Below the pieces are notes generated by a model. It made no database searches. It had not been told where the DNA came from and saw only the letters and a program-made list of their open reading frames with translations. Source: Knoellia remsis (GTDB taxonomy: Bacteria > Actinomycetota > Actinomycetes > Actinomycetales > Dermatophilaceae). Taken from it: a DNA stretch of 64,000 nt. Made by a program: the position numbers and the translations under genes. The DNA lies in the NCBI RefSeq assembly GCF_003002895.1, contig NZ_PVTI01000001.1, forward strand, positions 62,001 through 126,000, written 5' to 3'. Below, piece by piece: positions 8,745 to 16,710 of the stretch (position 1 is the stretch's first letter; each line of letters begins with the position of its first letter).

Positions 8745-9614
8745 ATGACGACGCTGCGCTTCACCAAGGGTCACGGGACCGAGAACGACTTCGTCCTGCT
8801 GCCCGACGCCGACGCGCGACTCACCCTCGACGCCGACACGGTGCGGTGGCTGACCGACCGGCGGGCCGGCATCGGCGGTGACGGCGTCATCCGGGTCGTG
8901 CCGACGTCCGCTGCCACCGAGGACGGCGTGCGAGCCCAGGCGGGCGAGGCGGCGTGGTTCATGGACTACTACAACGCCGACGGCTCGGTCGCCGAGATGT
9001 GCGGCAACGGCACGCGCGTCTTCGCCGAGTACCTCCGGCGCGAGGGCCTCGAGACGGGCGACGAGTTCGCCATCGCCACGCGCGCGGGGCTGCGGCGCAT
9101 CCGTTTCGAGGGTGACCTCGTCGCGACGAACATGGGGCCGTGGCGCCTCGTCGACGAGCAGGTCGCCACCCGCGACGGCTTCGACGCCCTCGTCCGCCTC
9201 GACGCGAATGAGGAGCCGTGGTCGGCACTCTCGATCGACGTGGGCAACCCGCACACCGTCGTCGCCCTGCCCGAGGCTGTCGACCTCGCCACCCTCGACC
9301 TCACGAGCGCCCCCGAGGTGAGCCCGGCGCCGCCACACGGCAGCAACGTCGAGTTCGTCCGGCCACTTGGCCCCGGCCACATCGCCATGCGGGTCCACGA
9401 GCGTGGAGTGGGCGAGACCCGGTCCTGCGGCACGGGCGTCGTCGCTGCGGCCCTTGCCACGAGCTGGTGGGCCGGGCAGCCCGAGCCGACCCAGGACTGG
9501 ACCGTCGACGTGCCCGGCGGCCGCCTGCGGGTGCGGGGTATGCCGAACCACGAGGTCGAGCTCGCCGGCCCGGCGGCCCTCGTCGCCGACGGCACCGTCG
9601 ACCTTCCTGCCTGA
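8745..9614 (+). CDS. dapF: Diaminopimelate epimerase
   Basis: The 289-residue enzyme converts LL- to meso-diaminopimelate for lysine and cell-wall synthesis. The two active-site cysteines are in MCGNGTR and RSCGTGV; the N-terminal FTKGHGTENDFVLL is typical. An in-frame ATG at 8736 (MADMTT) overlaps the miaA stop by 8 bases and could also be the start; neither has a strong ribosome site. The miaA-dapF arrangement is common in actinobacteria. Confidence 0.95.
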   Translation: MTTLRFTKGHGTENDFVLLPDADARLTLDADTVRWLTDRRAGIGGDGVIRVVPTSAATEDGVRAQAGEAAWFMDYYNADGSVAEMCGNGTRVFAEYLRREGLETGDEFAIATRAGLRRIRFEGDLVATNMGPWRLVDEQVATRDGFDALVRLDANEEPWSALSIDVGNPHTVVALPEAVDLATLDLTSAPEVSPAPPHGSNVEFVRPLGPGHIAMRVHERGVGETRSCGTGVVAAALATSWWAGQPEPTQDWTVDVPGGRLRVRGMPNHEVELAGPAALVADGTVDLPA

Positions 9615-9690
9615 GACCCGCCCCGGCGAGCGGCCGGCATACGACACCGCTCCGGATGCGGTACTGGCCAGTCACTCCTAGCGTCGATGC

Positions 9691-11544
9691 ATGAGAACTC
9701 CCACGACCCTGCTCACGCTCGTCACCTCCGCCGGCGTCGTCGCGGCGCTCACGGTCCCCGCCACGGCGGCGCCACCCCCGGACAGTCCCTCGGCCAAGGC
9801 CCCCACCCGCACCGGCCCGCCACCGGTCGGTCACGAGCTGCCCAAGGTCCCCGTCATGACCGGCGGCGGGGGAGCGGTCGCCTCCGTCGACCCGGTGGCC
9901 TCCCAGGTCGGCATCGACATCCTCGAGCGAGGCGGCAACGCCGCTGATGCCGCCGTCGCGACGGCCGCTGCCGTCGCCGCGGTCGAGCCCTACTCGTCGG
10001 GCATCGGCGGTGGCGGCTTCTTCGTGCACTACAGCGCCAAGACTGGCAAGGTCGAGACGATCGACGGCCGCGAGACCGCCCCGGCGACGTTCACGGAGAA
10101 CGTCTTCCAGAACCCCGACGGCTCGGCGATGGACTTCATGACGGTCGTGAACTCCGGCCTGTCCGTCGGCGTCCCCGGCACGCCCGCCACGTGGGAGCGG
10201 GCCCTCGAGCGCTACGGCACGATGAGCCTCAACCAGGCCCTCAAGCCCGCCGAGAAGATCGCCCGCAACGGCTTCGTCGTCGACCAGACCTTCTACCAGG
10301 ACACGCTCGACAACCAGGAGCGGTTCTCGATGTTCCCGGCCACCGCCGAGATCTACCTGCCCGGCGGGGCGCCCGTCCCGGTCGGCAAGGTCCAGCGCAA
10401 CCCCGACCTCGCCAAGGCATACCGCGAGCTGCGCACCCACGGCGCCGCGTCCCTCTACACCGGACGGATGGGTGAGGCGCTCGTCGACGAGGTCCGCAAC
10501 CCCACGACCGCGCCGGGGGTCACGGTCCCCAAGGGGCAGCTCACCGAAGCCGACCTCGCGGCATACGAGGCTCCCTTCAAGGCGCCAACACGCAGTGAGC
10601 ACAAGGGTTTTGACGTCTACGGCATGGACACGCCGAGCAGCGGTGGCATCGCGGTCTCGGAGATCCTCAACCTGCTCGAGTCGTTCGAGAAGCGCACCGG
10701 CAGGAGCGTCAAGGACCTCAGCGAGGCGGAGTACCTGCACTGGTTCAGCGAGGCGTCGGCGATGGCCTTCGCCGACCGCAACCGCTACGTCGGCGACGTG
10801 CCCGGCGTGCCGACCGCGGAGCTCACCTCGCAGGCCTACGCCGACGAGCGGTCGTGCCTGTTCGACCCTGAGCGTGCTCTGAAGCGTCCGGTGCCCTTCG
10901 GCTCACCCGACGGCTCGTATGCCGGTGGGTGCACTCCCGCGGGCACGTCCGCCCTTCCTCACGAGGGCCAGTCGACGACCTCCCTCACCGTCGCGGACAA
11001 GTGGGGCGACGTCGTCACCTACACGCTGACGATCGAGCAGTACGGCGGCTCGGGCATCGTCGTCCCGGGCTGGGGCTACCTGCTCAACAACGAGCTCACC
11101 GACTTCAACTTCACGCCGACGACACCGGGTGTGCCCGACCCGAACCTGCCTGGTCCCGGCAAGCGGCCGCGCAGCTCGATGAGCCCGACGATCGTCCTCC
11201 AGGACGGCACGCCGTACCTCACGGCCGGCAGCCCGGGCGGGTCCACGATCATCACGACCGTCGCCCAGATCGTCGCCGGTGTCATCGACCGGGGCCTCCC
11301 CGTCGGCGAGGCCGTCGCGGCGCCCCGGCTCTCCTCCCGCAACGGCACCGAGGAGGCCGAGGCAGCTGTCTTCTCCGGCGCGATCGGTGACGAGCTGCGG
11401 GCCAAGGGACACGTCCTCCGCCTGCGGCCGGTGATCGGCAACGGCACGGCGATCCGCACCTTCTCGACCGACCTGTTCACCGCCGCAGCCGAGCCGACCA
11501 AGCGTCGCGGTGGCGGGTCGGCGATGGTTGTCGACCCGCAGTGA
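9691..11544 (+). CDS. ggt: Gamma-glutamyltransferase, secreted
   Basis: The 617-residue proenzyme has an N-terminal signal peptide (about 30 residues ending TAAP). It cleaves gamma-glutamyl bonds such as those in glutathione or polyglutamate and matures by self-cleavage before a Thr in GQSTTSLTV. The small subunit shows GSGIVVPGWGYLLNNEL and AGSPGGSTIITTV, the substrate-binding and glycine-rich loops of the family. The family's common TTHFS signature is changed to TTSLT. TAGCGT sits exactly 6 bases before the ATG, pointing to a leaderless transcript. Long perfect terminator follows. Confidence 0.93.
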   Translation: MRTPTTLLTLVTSAGVVAALTVPATAAPPPDSPSAKAPTRTGPPPVGHELPKVPVMTGGGGAVASVDPVASQVGIDILERGGNAADAAVATAAAVAAVEPYSSGIGGGGFFVHYSAKTGKVETIDGRETAPATFTENVFQNPDGSAMDFMTVVNSGLSVGVPGTPATWERALERYGTMSLNQALKPAEKIARNGFVVDQTFYQDTLDNQERFSMFPATAEIYLPGGAPVPVGKVQRNPDLAKAYRELRTHGAASLYTGRMGEALVDEVRNPTTAPGVTVPKGQLTEADLAAYEAPFKAPTRSEHKGFDVYGMDTPSSGGIAVSEILNLLESFEKRTGRSVKDLSEAEYLHWFSEASAMAFADRNRYVGDVPGVPTAELTSQAYADERSCLFDPERALKRPVPFGSPDGSYAGGCTPAGTSALPHEGQSTTSLTVADKWGDVVTYTLTIEQYGGSGIVVPGWGYLLNNELTDFNFTPTTPGVPDPNLPGPGKRPRSSMSPTIVLQDGTPYLTAGSPGGSTIITTVAQIVAGVIDRGLPVGEAVAAPRLSSRNGTEEAEAAVFSGAIGDELRAKGHVLRLRPVIGNGTAIRTFSTDLFTAAAEPTKRRGGGSAMVVDPQ

Positions 11545-11551
11545 CCCCTCG

Positions 11552-11599
11552 CCTCGTGTGCCTCACGCAGACACCTGCGTCTGCGTGAGGCACACGAGG
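11552..11599. terminator. Perfect 21-bp stem terminator between ggt and methyltransferase
   Basis: Arms 11552-11572 and 11579-11599 are perfectly complementary with a 6-base loop. Its core (GTGTGCCTCACGCAGAC and complement) recurs with few changes in the hairpin at 59264-59302. It sits between two convergent genes. Confidence 0.8.
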
Positions 11600-11618
11600 C
11601 ACACGAGGCCAGTGGCGA

Positions 11619-12254
11619 TCAGGCGGGCTGGTCGACGCGCAGGACGCGGAAGCCCTTCGAGGACGCGAGGCGCGCACACGGCATACGCGGCCCTGACGGG
11701 TCGGACTCGATCCACTTCTGCAGGCTGTCCGAGCCGAGGTTGCGCTGCACGACGAGCCACGCCTCCCCGCCGGGGGCAAGACGCGGCAGCCAGGTGCGCA
11801 GCAGCTCGTGCAGGGCGGGCTTGCCGATGCGGATCGGCGGGTTGGACCAGATGAGGTCGTAGGCCGCGTCGTCACCGACCGCGTCCGGCGTCGCCGCGCG
11901 GACGTGGCCGAGGCCGAGGGCGGTGGCGTTGCGGTTCGTGAGGTCGACGCTGCGCTCGTTGACGTCGACGCCGAGGACGTCGGCGTGCTCGGACAGCAGG
12001 CCCATCGTCAGGGCGAGCGGCCCCCATCCGCAGCCAAGGTCGAGGAACCGGCCGGACGGCGGCGGGTCGGGCACCTCGTCGAGGAGGACGCTGGTGCCCT
12101 TGTCCAAGCCACCGGGGCTGAAGATGCCGGGGGCGACCTCGACGGTGACGTCGCGCCCGGCGAGCCGGACGGTGAGCGGTCGTCGCTCGTCGCGGGTCGC
12201 CGGCTGCGCAGTGAAGTAGTGCTCGCCGGAATCCGTTCGCCCTGAGCCGGTCAT
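11619..12254 (-). CDS. RsmC-like class I SAM-dependent methyltransferase
   Basis: The 211-residue protein has SAM-binding motif I in FLDLGCGWGPLAL, the acidic loop after VLGVDVNE and the catalytic-loop motif SNPPIRIGK, as in RsmC/RlmG base methyltransferases acting on a guanine of rRNA. It corresponds to the catalytic C-terminal half of E. coli RsmC and lacks the N-terminal half, as is usual in actinobacteria. The exact rRNA target cannot be read from the sequence. The start lies 20 bases from the divergent hflX start, so the two share a very compact promoter region. Confidence 0.8.
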   Translation of the reverse strand: MTGSGRTDSGEHYFTAQPATRDERRPLTVRLAGRDVTVEVAPGIFSPGGLDKGTSVLLDEVPDPPPSGRFLDLGCGWGPLALTMGLLSEHADVLGVDVNERSVDLTNRNATALGLGHVRAATPDAVGDDAAYDLIWSNPPIRIGKPALHELLRTWLPRLAPGGEAWLVVQRNLGSDSLQKWIESDPSGPRMPCARLASSKGFRVLRVDQPA

Positions 12255-12274
12255 AGTGAGACCCTAGAGGGAAC

Positions 12275-13756
12275 ATGACTGAGCGACACCACATCCTTTC
12301 CGACAACGCCGCCGCCCTCTCCGACGATGCCTACGACAGCGACGGCTTCCTGATCGAGGAGGACGGCGACGACACCTCCCGTCCCCGCCTCTACGACGGC
12401 GACCAGCTCGAGCGCGAGGAGCGTGCGGCCCTGCGCCGCGTCGCTGGCCTCTCGACCGAGCTCGAGGACGTCACCGAGGTCGAGTACCGCCAGCTCCGGC
12501 TCGAGCGCGTCGTCCTCGCCAGCGTCTGGTCCGAGGGCACCCTCGAGGACGCCGAGAACTCGCTGCGCGAGCTCGCCGCCCTCGCCGAGACCGCCGGTGC
12601 GCTCGTCCTCGAGGGCGTCGTCCAGCGACGCCAGAAGCCCGACACCGCAACGTATCTCGGCAAGGGCAAGGCCGAGGAGCTGCGCGACATCGTCATCGCC
12701 GAAGGCGCCGATACCGTCATCTGCGACACCGAGCTCGCGCCCTCGCAGCGGCGTGCGCTCGAGGACGTCGTCAAGGTCAAGGTCATCGACCGCACCGCGC
12801 TGATCCTCGACATCTTCGCCCAGCACGCGAAGAGCCGGGAGGGCAAGGCCCAGGTCGAGCTCGCCCAGCTGCAGTACCTCCTGCCGCGCCTGCGCGGCTG
12901 GGGTGAGTCGATGTCCCGGCAGGCCGGTGGCCAGGCGGCCGGCGGCCAGGGCATGGGCTCGCGCGGCCCCGGTGAGACCAAGATCGAGCTCGACCGGCGC
13001 CGCATCAACTCGCGCATCGCCAAGCTGCGCCGCGACATCTCCGGCATGAAGACCCACCGCGAGACCAAGCGCGGCTCGCGCCGGGCCAACGCCATCCCGA
13101 GCGTCGCCATCGCCGGCTACACCAACGCGGGCAAGTCCTCGCTGCTCAACCGGCTCACCGGCGCCGGCGTGCTCGTCCAGAACCAGCTCTTCGCGACGCT
13201 CGACCCGACGGTCCGGCGCAGCGAGACCCCCGAGGGGCGCGAGTTCACCCTCGCCGACACGGTCGGGTTCGTCCGCCAGCTGCCGCACCAGCTCGTCGAG
13301 GCGTTCCGGTCCACGCTCGAGGAGGTCGCCGACTCCGACCTGCTGCTGCACGTCGTCGACGGCTCCCACCCCGACCCCGAGGGCCAGATCTCCGCGGTGC
13401 GCGCCGTCCTCGCCGACGTCGACGCGGCCGACGTCAAGGAGGTCATCGTCGTCAACAAGGCCGACATCGCCGACCCCGAGGTGCTCGACCGGATCCGCCG
13501 TCACGAGAAGCACTCCATCGCCGTCTCGGCCCGCACGGGCGAGGGCATCGAGGAGCTGCGCCAGCTCATCGCCGAAGAGCTCCCGCAGCCGGACATCGAC
13601 GTGGACGTCCTCGTGCCCTACGACCGCGGCGACCTCGTGAGCCGCCTCCACGAGGAGGGTGAGGTCCTCGCGAGCGAGCACGTCGGCAACGGGACGCGCG
13701 TCACCGCGAAGGTGAACGCCGACCTCGCCGCCGAGCTCGCGGCATACCGCGCCTGA
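12275..13756 (+). CDS. hflX: Ribosome-associated GTPase HflX
   Basis: The 493-residue GTPase rescues or dissociates stalled ribosomes. The N-terminal domain includes TYLGKGKAEEL and DTELAPSQRRALEDVV-type sequences, then the glycine-rich linker (GGQAAGGQGMGSRGPGETK), and the G domain with G1 GYTNAGKSSLL, G3 DTVGFVRQLP and G4 VNKAD. An acidic N-terminal extension of about 50 residues (EEDGDD) is typical of actinobacterial HflX. GAGGG precedes the ATG. In many relatives lexA or dinG follows; here an accessory stretch of about 17 kb intervenes. Confidence 0.96.
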   Translation: MTERHHILSDNAAALSDDAYDSDGFLIEEDGDDTSRPRLYDGDQLEREERAALRRVAGLSTELEDVTEVEYRQLRLERVVLASVWSEGTLEDAENSLRELAALAETAGALVLEGVVQRRQKPDTATYLGKGKAEELRDIVIAEGADTVICDTELAPSQRRALEDVVKVKVIDRTALILDIFAQHAKSREGKAQVELAQLQYLLPRLRGWGESMSRQAGGQAAGGQGMGSRGPGETKIELDRRRINSRIAKLRRDISGMKTHRETKRGSRRANAIPSVAIAGYTNAGKSSLLNRLTGAGVLVQNQLFATLDPTVRRSETPEGREFTLADTVGFVRQLPHQLVEAFRSTLEEVADSDLLLHVVDGSHPDPEGQISAVRAVLADVDAADVKEVIVVNKADIADPEVLDRIRRHEKHSIAVSARTGEGIEELRQLIAEELPQPDIDVDVLVPYDRGDLVSRLHEEGEVLASEHVGNGTRVTAKVNADLAAELAAYRA

Positions 13757-13762
13757 ACCTCC

Positions 13763-13787
13763 CTTATTGCAAGTTATTTGCAATAAG
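13763..13787. promoter_or_regulatory. AT-rich palindrome overlapping a probable leaderless promoter
   Basis: CTTATTGCAA (13763-13772) and its exact complement (13778-13787) flank a 5-base centre. TAAGAT at 13784-13789 ends 6 bases before the next ATG, which is the spacing of a -10 box of a leaderless mRNA. The palindrome therefore looks like an operator over the acetyltransferase promoter. It may also serve as the hflX terminator, but no U-tract follows. Confidence 0.55.
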
Positions 13788-13795
13788 ATCACCGT

Positions 13796-14857
13796 ATGCC
13801 GTCCGCGCGCGTTGTCGAGACCCCTCGCCTGACCCTTCGGCCGCCGACCGCGGCGGACCGCGACGCGTGGGTCTCGCTGCATCGTGACCCACGGACCTAC
13901 TCGCATGCCCCGCACGCGATGGCGCAGACTGACGACGCGGCGGTCGAGTTCTTCGACGCGGCTCGAAAGCACTGGGACGAGCGCGGATTCGGCTTCTGGG
14001 TGGCCCTCGATCGCGAGTCGGGCGAGCTCGTCGGAGTGGGTGGGGTCAAGGACATCGACGGAGCCTTCCTCAACCTCTACTACCGGCTCGCCTTCGACCG
14101 GCTCGGCCAGGGACTCGGCACGGAGATCGCCCGGGCGGCGGCCGCTCATGCCCTCGAGTTCCTGCCCGAGCTGCCGGTGCGCGCCCTCGTCAAGGAGGTC
14201 AACGTCCCCTCGGTGCGCACGGCGCTCCGAGCGGGGTTCCAAGCGGTCGGGGCCAAGGTCCTGCGCGACGACCTGCCCGACGAGGCCCCATCGATCGTGT
14301 TCGAGGCGCCGCGGGTCGAAGCGGCCACCGCCTTCGACGCGGCCACGCGCGAGCAGGTGCTCGACCTCTGGGTGCGCACCAACGACGCCGGGGGAGCGGT
14401 CGGTTTCACCCCGGGTGCGCCGCGCGGGGACGTCGACGCTGCCCTGGCCCGGCACGAGGAAGCGATGGCCGAAGGGGCATCGACGGCCGTGCTGCTGCGG
14501 TCGGCCGTCGACGGCCGTGTCATCGGCATGGCCCTCGTGACGCCGGCGCCGACACCGCTCATGCCTCACGTCGCCACGGTCTGGCGGGTGATGACCGACC
14601 CGGACGCACGCGGTCGCAACCTCGGCCGGCTCCTCATGGCCGGGGTGCACCGCGTCTCGCGCAAGCTCGGCCTCGAAATCCTCACCCTCAACGTCCGCAG
14701 CGGCACCGGCACGACTCGGTTCTACGAGGCGTGCGGCTACGAGGTGACCGGCCGGGTGCTCGGTGCCATCCGGGTCGCCCCGGGCGACGACCGCGACGAC
14801 ATCTGGATGGCTCGTCGTCTCGACGGTCGGGTGCTCACACCCGATGTCCGCGACTGA
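13796..14857 (+). CDS. Tandem GNAT acetyltransferase (two GNAT domains)
   Basis: The 353-residue protein joins two GNAT folds. Residues 1-175 resemble RimJ/RimL-type enzymes (ETPRLTLRPPTAADRDAWVSL, GRGLG-like loop at DRLGQGLGTEI). Residues 180-345 are a second GNAT domain (MTDPDARGRNLGRLLMAGV, LNVRSGTGTTRFYEACGYE). Substrates are unknown. The ATG is inside the word GTATGCCGTCCGCGCGC and no Shine-Dalgarno sequence exists; a TAAGAT 6 bases upstream supports leaderless translation. It ends 3 bases from the convergent glycosyltransferase gene. Confidence 0.85.
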   Translation: MPSARVVETPRLTLRPPTAADRDAWVSLHRDPRTYSHAPHAMAQTDDAAVEFFDAARKHWDERGFGFWVALDRESGELVGVGGVKDIDGAFLNLYYRLAFDRLGQGLGTEIARAAAAHALEFLPELPVRALVKEVNVPSVRTALRAGFQAVGAKVLRDDLPDEAPSIVFEAPRVEAATAFDAATREQVLDLWVRTNDAGGAVGFTPGAPRGDVDAALARHEEAMAEGASTAVLLRSAVDGRVIGMALVTPAPTPLMPHVATVWRVMTDPDARGRNLGRLLMAGVHRVSRKLGLEILTLNVRSGTGTTRFYEACGYEVTGRVLGAIRVAPGDDRDDIWMARRLDGRVLTPDVRD

Positions 14858-14860
14858 GGG

Positions 14861-15922
14861 TCATGCGGACAGGGACGGCTCGCGCTCGCTGACCGCTCGG
14901 CGCCTCGCCGTCGCGTAGAGGTCCGCGGCGGCGGCGCGCTGGGCGTCCACGCTCATCCTCGCGACGAGCCGGCGCGCGCCGGCCAGCGCGCGCTCGCGCG
15001 CCGGACCCCGGGCGAGGACCTCGAGGACGGTGTCGGCCGCCTCGGCGGGGTCGGTCACCCGCTCCAGTGGTGTGCCCTCGAACGCCGGGATGTCGCGCAC
15101 GATGATGGGCAGGTCGCAGACCGCGGCGTCGAGGACGCTGAGCGGGAACCCCTCGTAGGCGGCGGTGTGCAGGTAGGCGCTCGCGCTCGACAGCAGCGTG
15201 GCCAGGCGGCGCTGGTCGACCCAGCCGGTGATCTCGACCCCGGCCTTGGTCAGCACGTCACCGAGGCGCTCGTCGTCGGCGCTGCCGATCCAGACCATCC
15301 GCACCTCGGGAACCGTGGCCGTGACTCGTCGGGCCACCTCGGCGAAGAACTCCGGACCCTTCTGGGCGGACACGCGCCCAGCCATGGCGACCACCGGCTG
15401 GGGCGCGGCCGGGACCGGTCCGGCGAGCGTGGCGACGTTGGGGATGAGCTGACGGACCGCCTGCGGAGACAGGCGTGCCGCCAGCCGGGTCTCCTGCGGT
15501 GACAAGGCCACGACCTCGTCCGTGCGCGCACCGAGCAGGCGTTCGGCGACGGCATACGCGGCACGCAGTGGCGGCGGCAGGTCGGGGTCCGTGAGCTTGT
15601 AGCCGTGCGGCTGGTAGACCACGTGGGCAGACAGCGGAGCCACCCTCGCGTAGACCCCGGCCCAGCTGGAGTGGGCGTGCACGACGTCCGCATCGATGTC
15701 ACGGGCGACCCGCGCGACCGCCCGGACACGGGCCGGCGGGGTGGCCGGGAGTGGCGTGCACGTGGCGAACCCGTCGGCGGCGGGGTCGTCGTCGCCGGTC
15801 CACAGGAGGTGGTGCTCCGCGTCGGGGCGCAGCGACACGAGCCTGCGGATGGCCCTGCTGACGCCGGTGCTGTAGCACTCGGTGACGTGCAGGACGCGGA
15901 TCGGCCGGTCGGTCATCGCCAT
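14861..15922 (-). CDS. Glycosyltransferase family 4, exopolysaccharide
   Basis: The 353-residue protein has the GT-B layout of family 4: acceptor-domain start RVLHVTECYSTGVSRAIRRL, the linker AGRVSAQKGPEFFAEV, and the donor-domain signature EGFPLSVLD, where the second Glu of the usual E-x7-E is Asp. It should transfer a nucleotide sugar onto a lipid-linked polysaccharide repeat at the inner membrane. It is the last gene of the six-gene minus-strand operon and starts 17 bases after the deacetylase, with GGAG before the ATG. Sugar specificity cannot be judged. Confidence 0.85.
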   Translation of the reverse strand: MAMTDRPIRVLHVTECYSTGVSRAIRRLVSLRPDAEHHLLWTGDDDPAADGFATCTPLPATPPARVRAVARVARDIDADVVHAHSSWAGVYARVAPLSAHVVYQPHGYKLTDPDLPPPLRAAYAVAERLLGARTDEVVALSPQETRLAARLSPQAVRQLIPNVATLAGPVPAAPQPVVAMAGRVSAQKGPEFFAEVARRVTATVPEVRMVWIGSADDERLGDVLTKAGVEITGWVDQRRLATLLSSASAYLHTAAYEGFPLSVLDAAVCDLPIIVRDIPAFEGTPLERVTDPAEAADTVLEVLARGPARERALAGARRLVARMSVDAQRAAAADLYATARRRAVSEREPSLSA

Positions 15923-15939
15923 GTCGTCGTCTCCGTGTC

Positions 15940-16710
15940 TCAGACCCGCTCGGCGTGCCCGACGAGGTCGTGGACGAAGCTGCGTACCCGGGGCACGTGA
16001 CCCAGGGCGCGACGGGCGAGGGGGTAGGCGCGCTGCAGCTTGAGGTCGAACGTGCGCGGCGTGTCACCGGCGTTGACGTCGATGCGCGGGATCGCGAACC
16101 GCCCCCCGCCCGTGTAGGTCGCGAAAGCGCACTCGAAGCCCGCCTCTCGGACCGCTTGCCGCGCACGGGCGTCGTGGTCGCCGTACGGGTACGCATACGT
16201 GCGCGGCGTCCGACCGAGAACCTGACGCATTCGCTCACGGGCCTGTGTCGTCGCCTCGTCGAGGCACGCGTCACTCATGTCGACCATCGAGTCGTGCGTC
16301 CACGAGTGGCAGCCGAGGGCGACCCGCGTCTGCGCGAGGGCGCGCATCTCGTCGTCGTCCATGAGCTGGTATGCCGGTGCGGCCGCCGGAGCGGCGCTCT
16401 GCCCGGCGAGGCCGGGCGAGACGAAGCAGATGGCGGGGGCGTCCCGCTGAGCCAGCACCGGAGCGGCGTGCTCGAGGATCGAGCAGTAGCCGTCGTCGAA
16501 GGTGACGAGGACGCCGCGCGGGTGGGCTGCGCGGCCGTCGAGGACGTCGAGGTAGGCCGACTCGTCGATGAGCTCGAAGCCCTTGCACGCGAGCCGGTCG
16601 AGCTGAGCTGCGAAGGCCGCGACGGGGACGAAGAGGTGCGCGGGGTCCAGCTCACGAGGCACCACGCCGAGCCCGTGATACATCAGCACCAGCGGCGTAC
16701 GGCCCCTCAT
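15940..16710 (-). CDS. Polysaccharide deacetylase (NodB domain)
   Basis: The 256-residue protein shows the NodB metal site: VTFDDGYCSI (catalytic Asp and metal Asp) and GCHSWTHDS (the two His ligands in HxxxH spacing), plus the conserved YPYGDHD strand. It would remove N-acetyl (or O-acetyl) groups from an amino sugar of the polysaccharide. There is no signal peptide, so the substrate may be a lipid-linked precursor, or export is by another route. Its ATG overlaps the stop of the upstream Wzy-Wzz gene by 4 bases. Confidence 0.88.
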   Translation of the reverse strand: MRGRTPLVLMYHGLGVVPRELDPAHLFVPVAAFAAQLDRLACKGFELIDESAYLDVLDGRAAHPRGVLVTFDDGYCSILEHAAPVLAQRDAPAICFVSPGLAGQSAAPAAAPAYQLMDDDEMRALAQTRVALGCHSWTHDSMVDMSDACLDEATTQARERMRQVLGRTPRTYAYPYGDHDARARQAVREAGFECAFATYTGGGRFAIPRIDVNAGDTPRTFDLKLQRAYPLARRALGHVPRVRSFVHDLVGHAERV

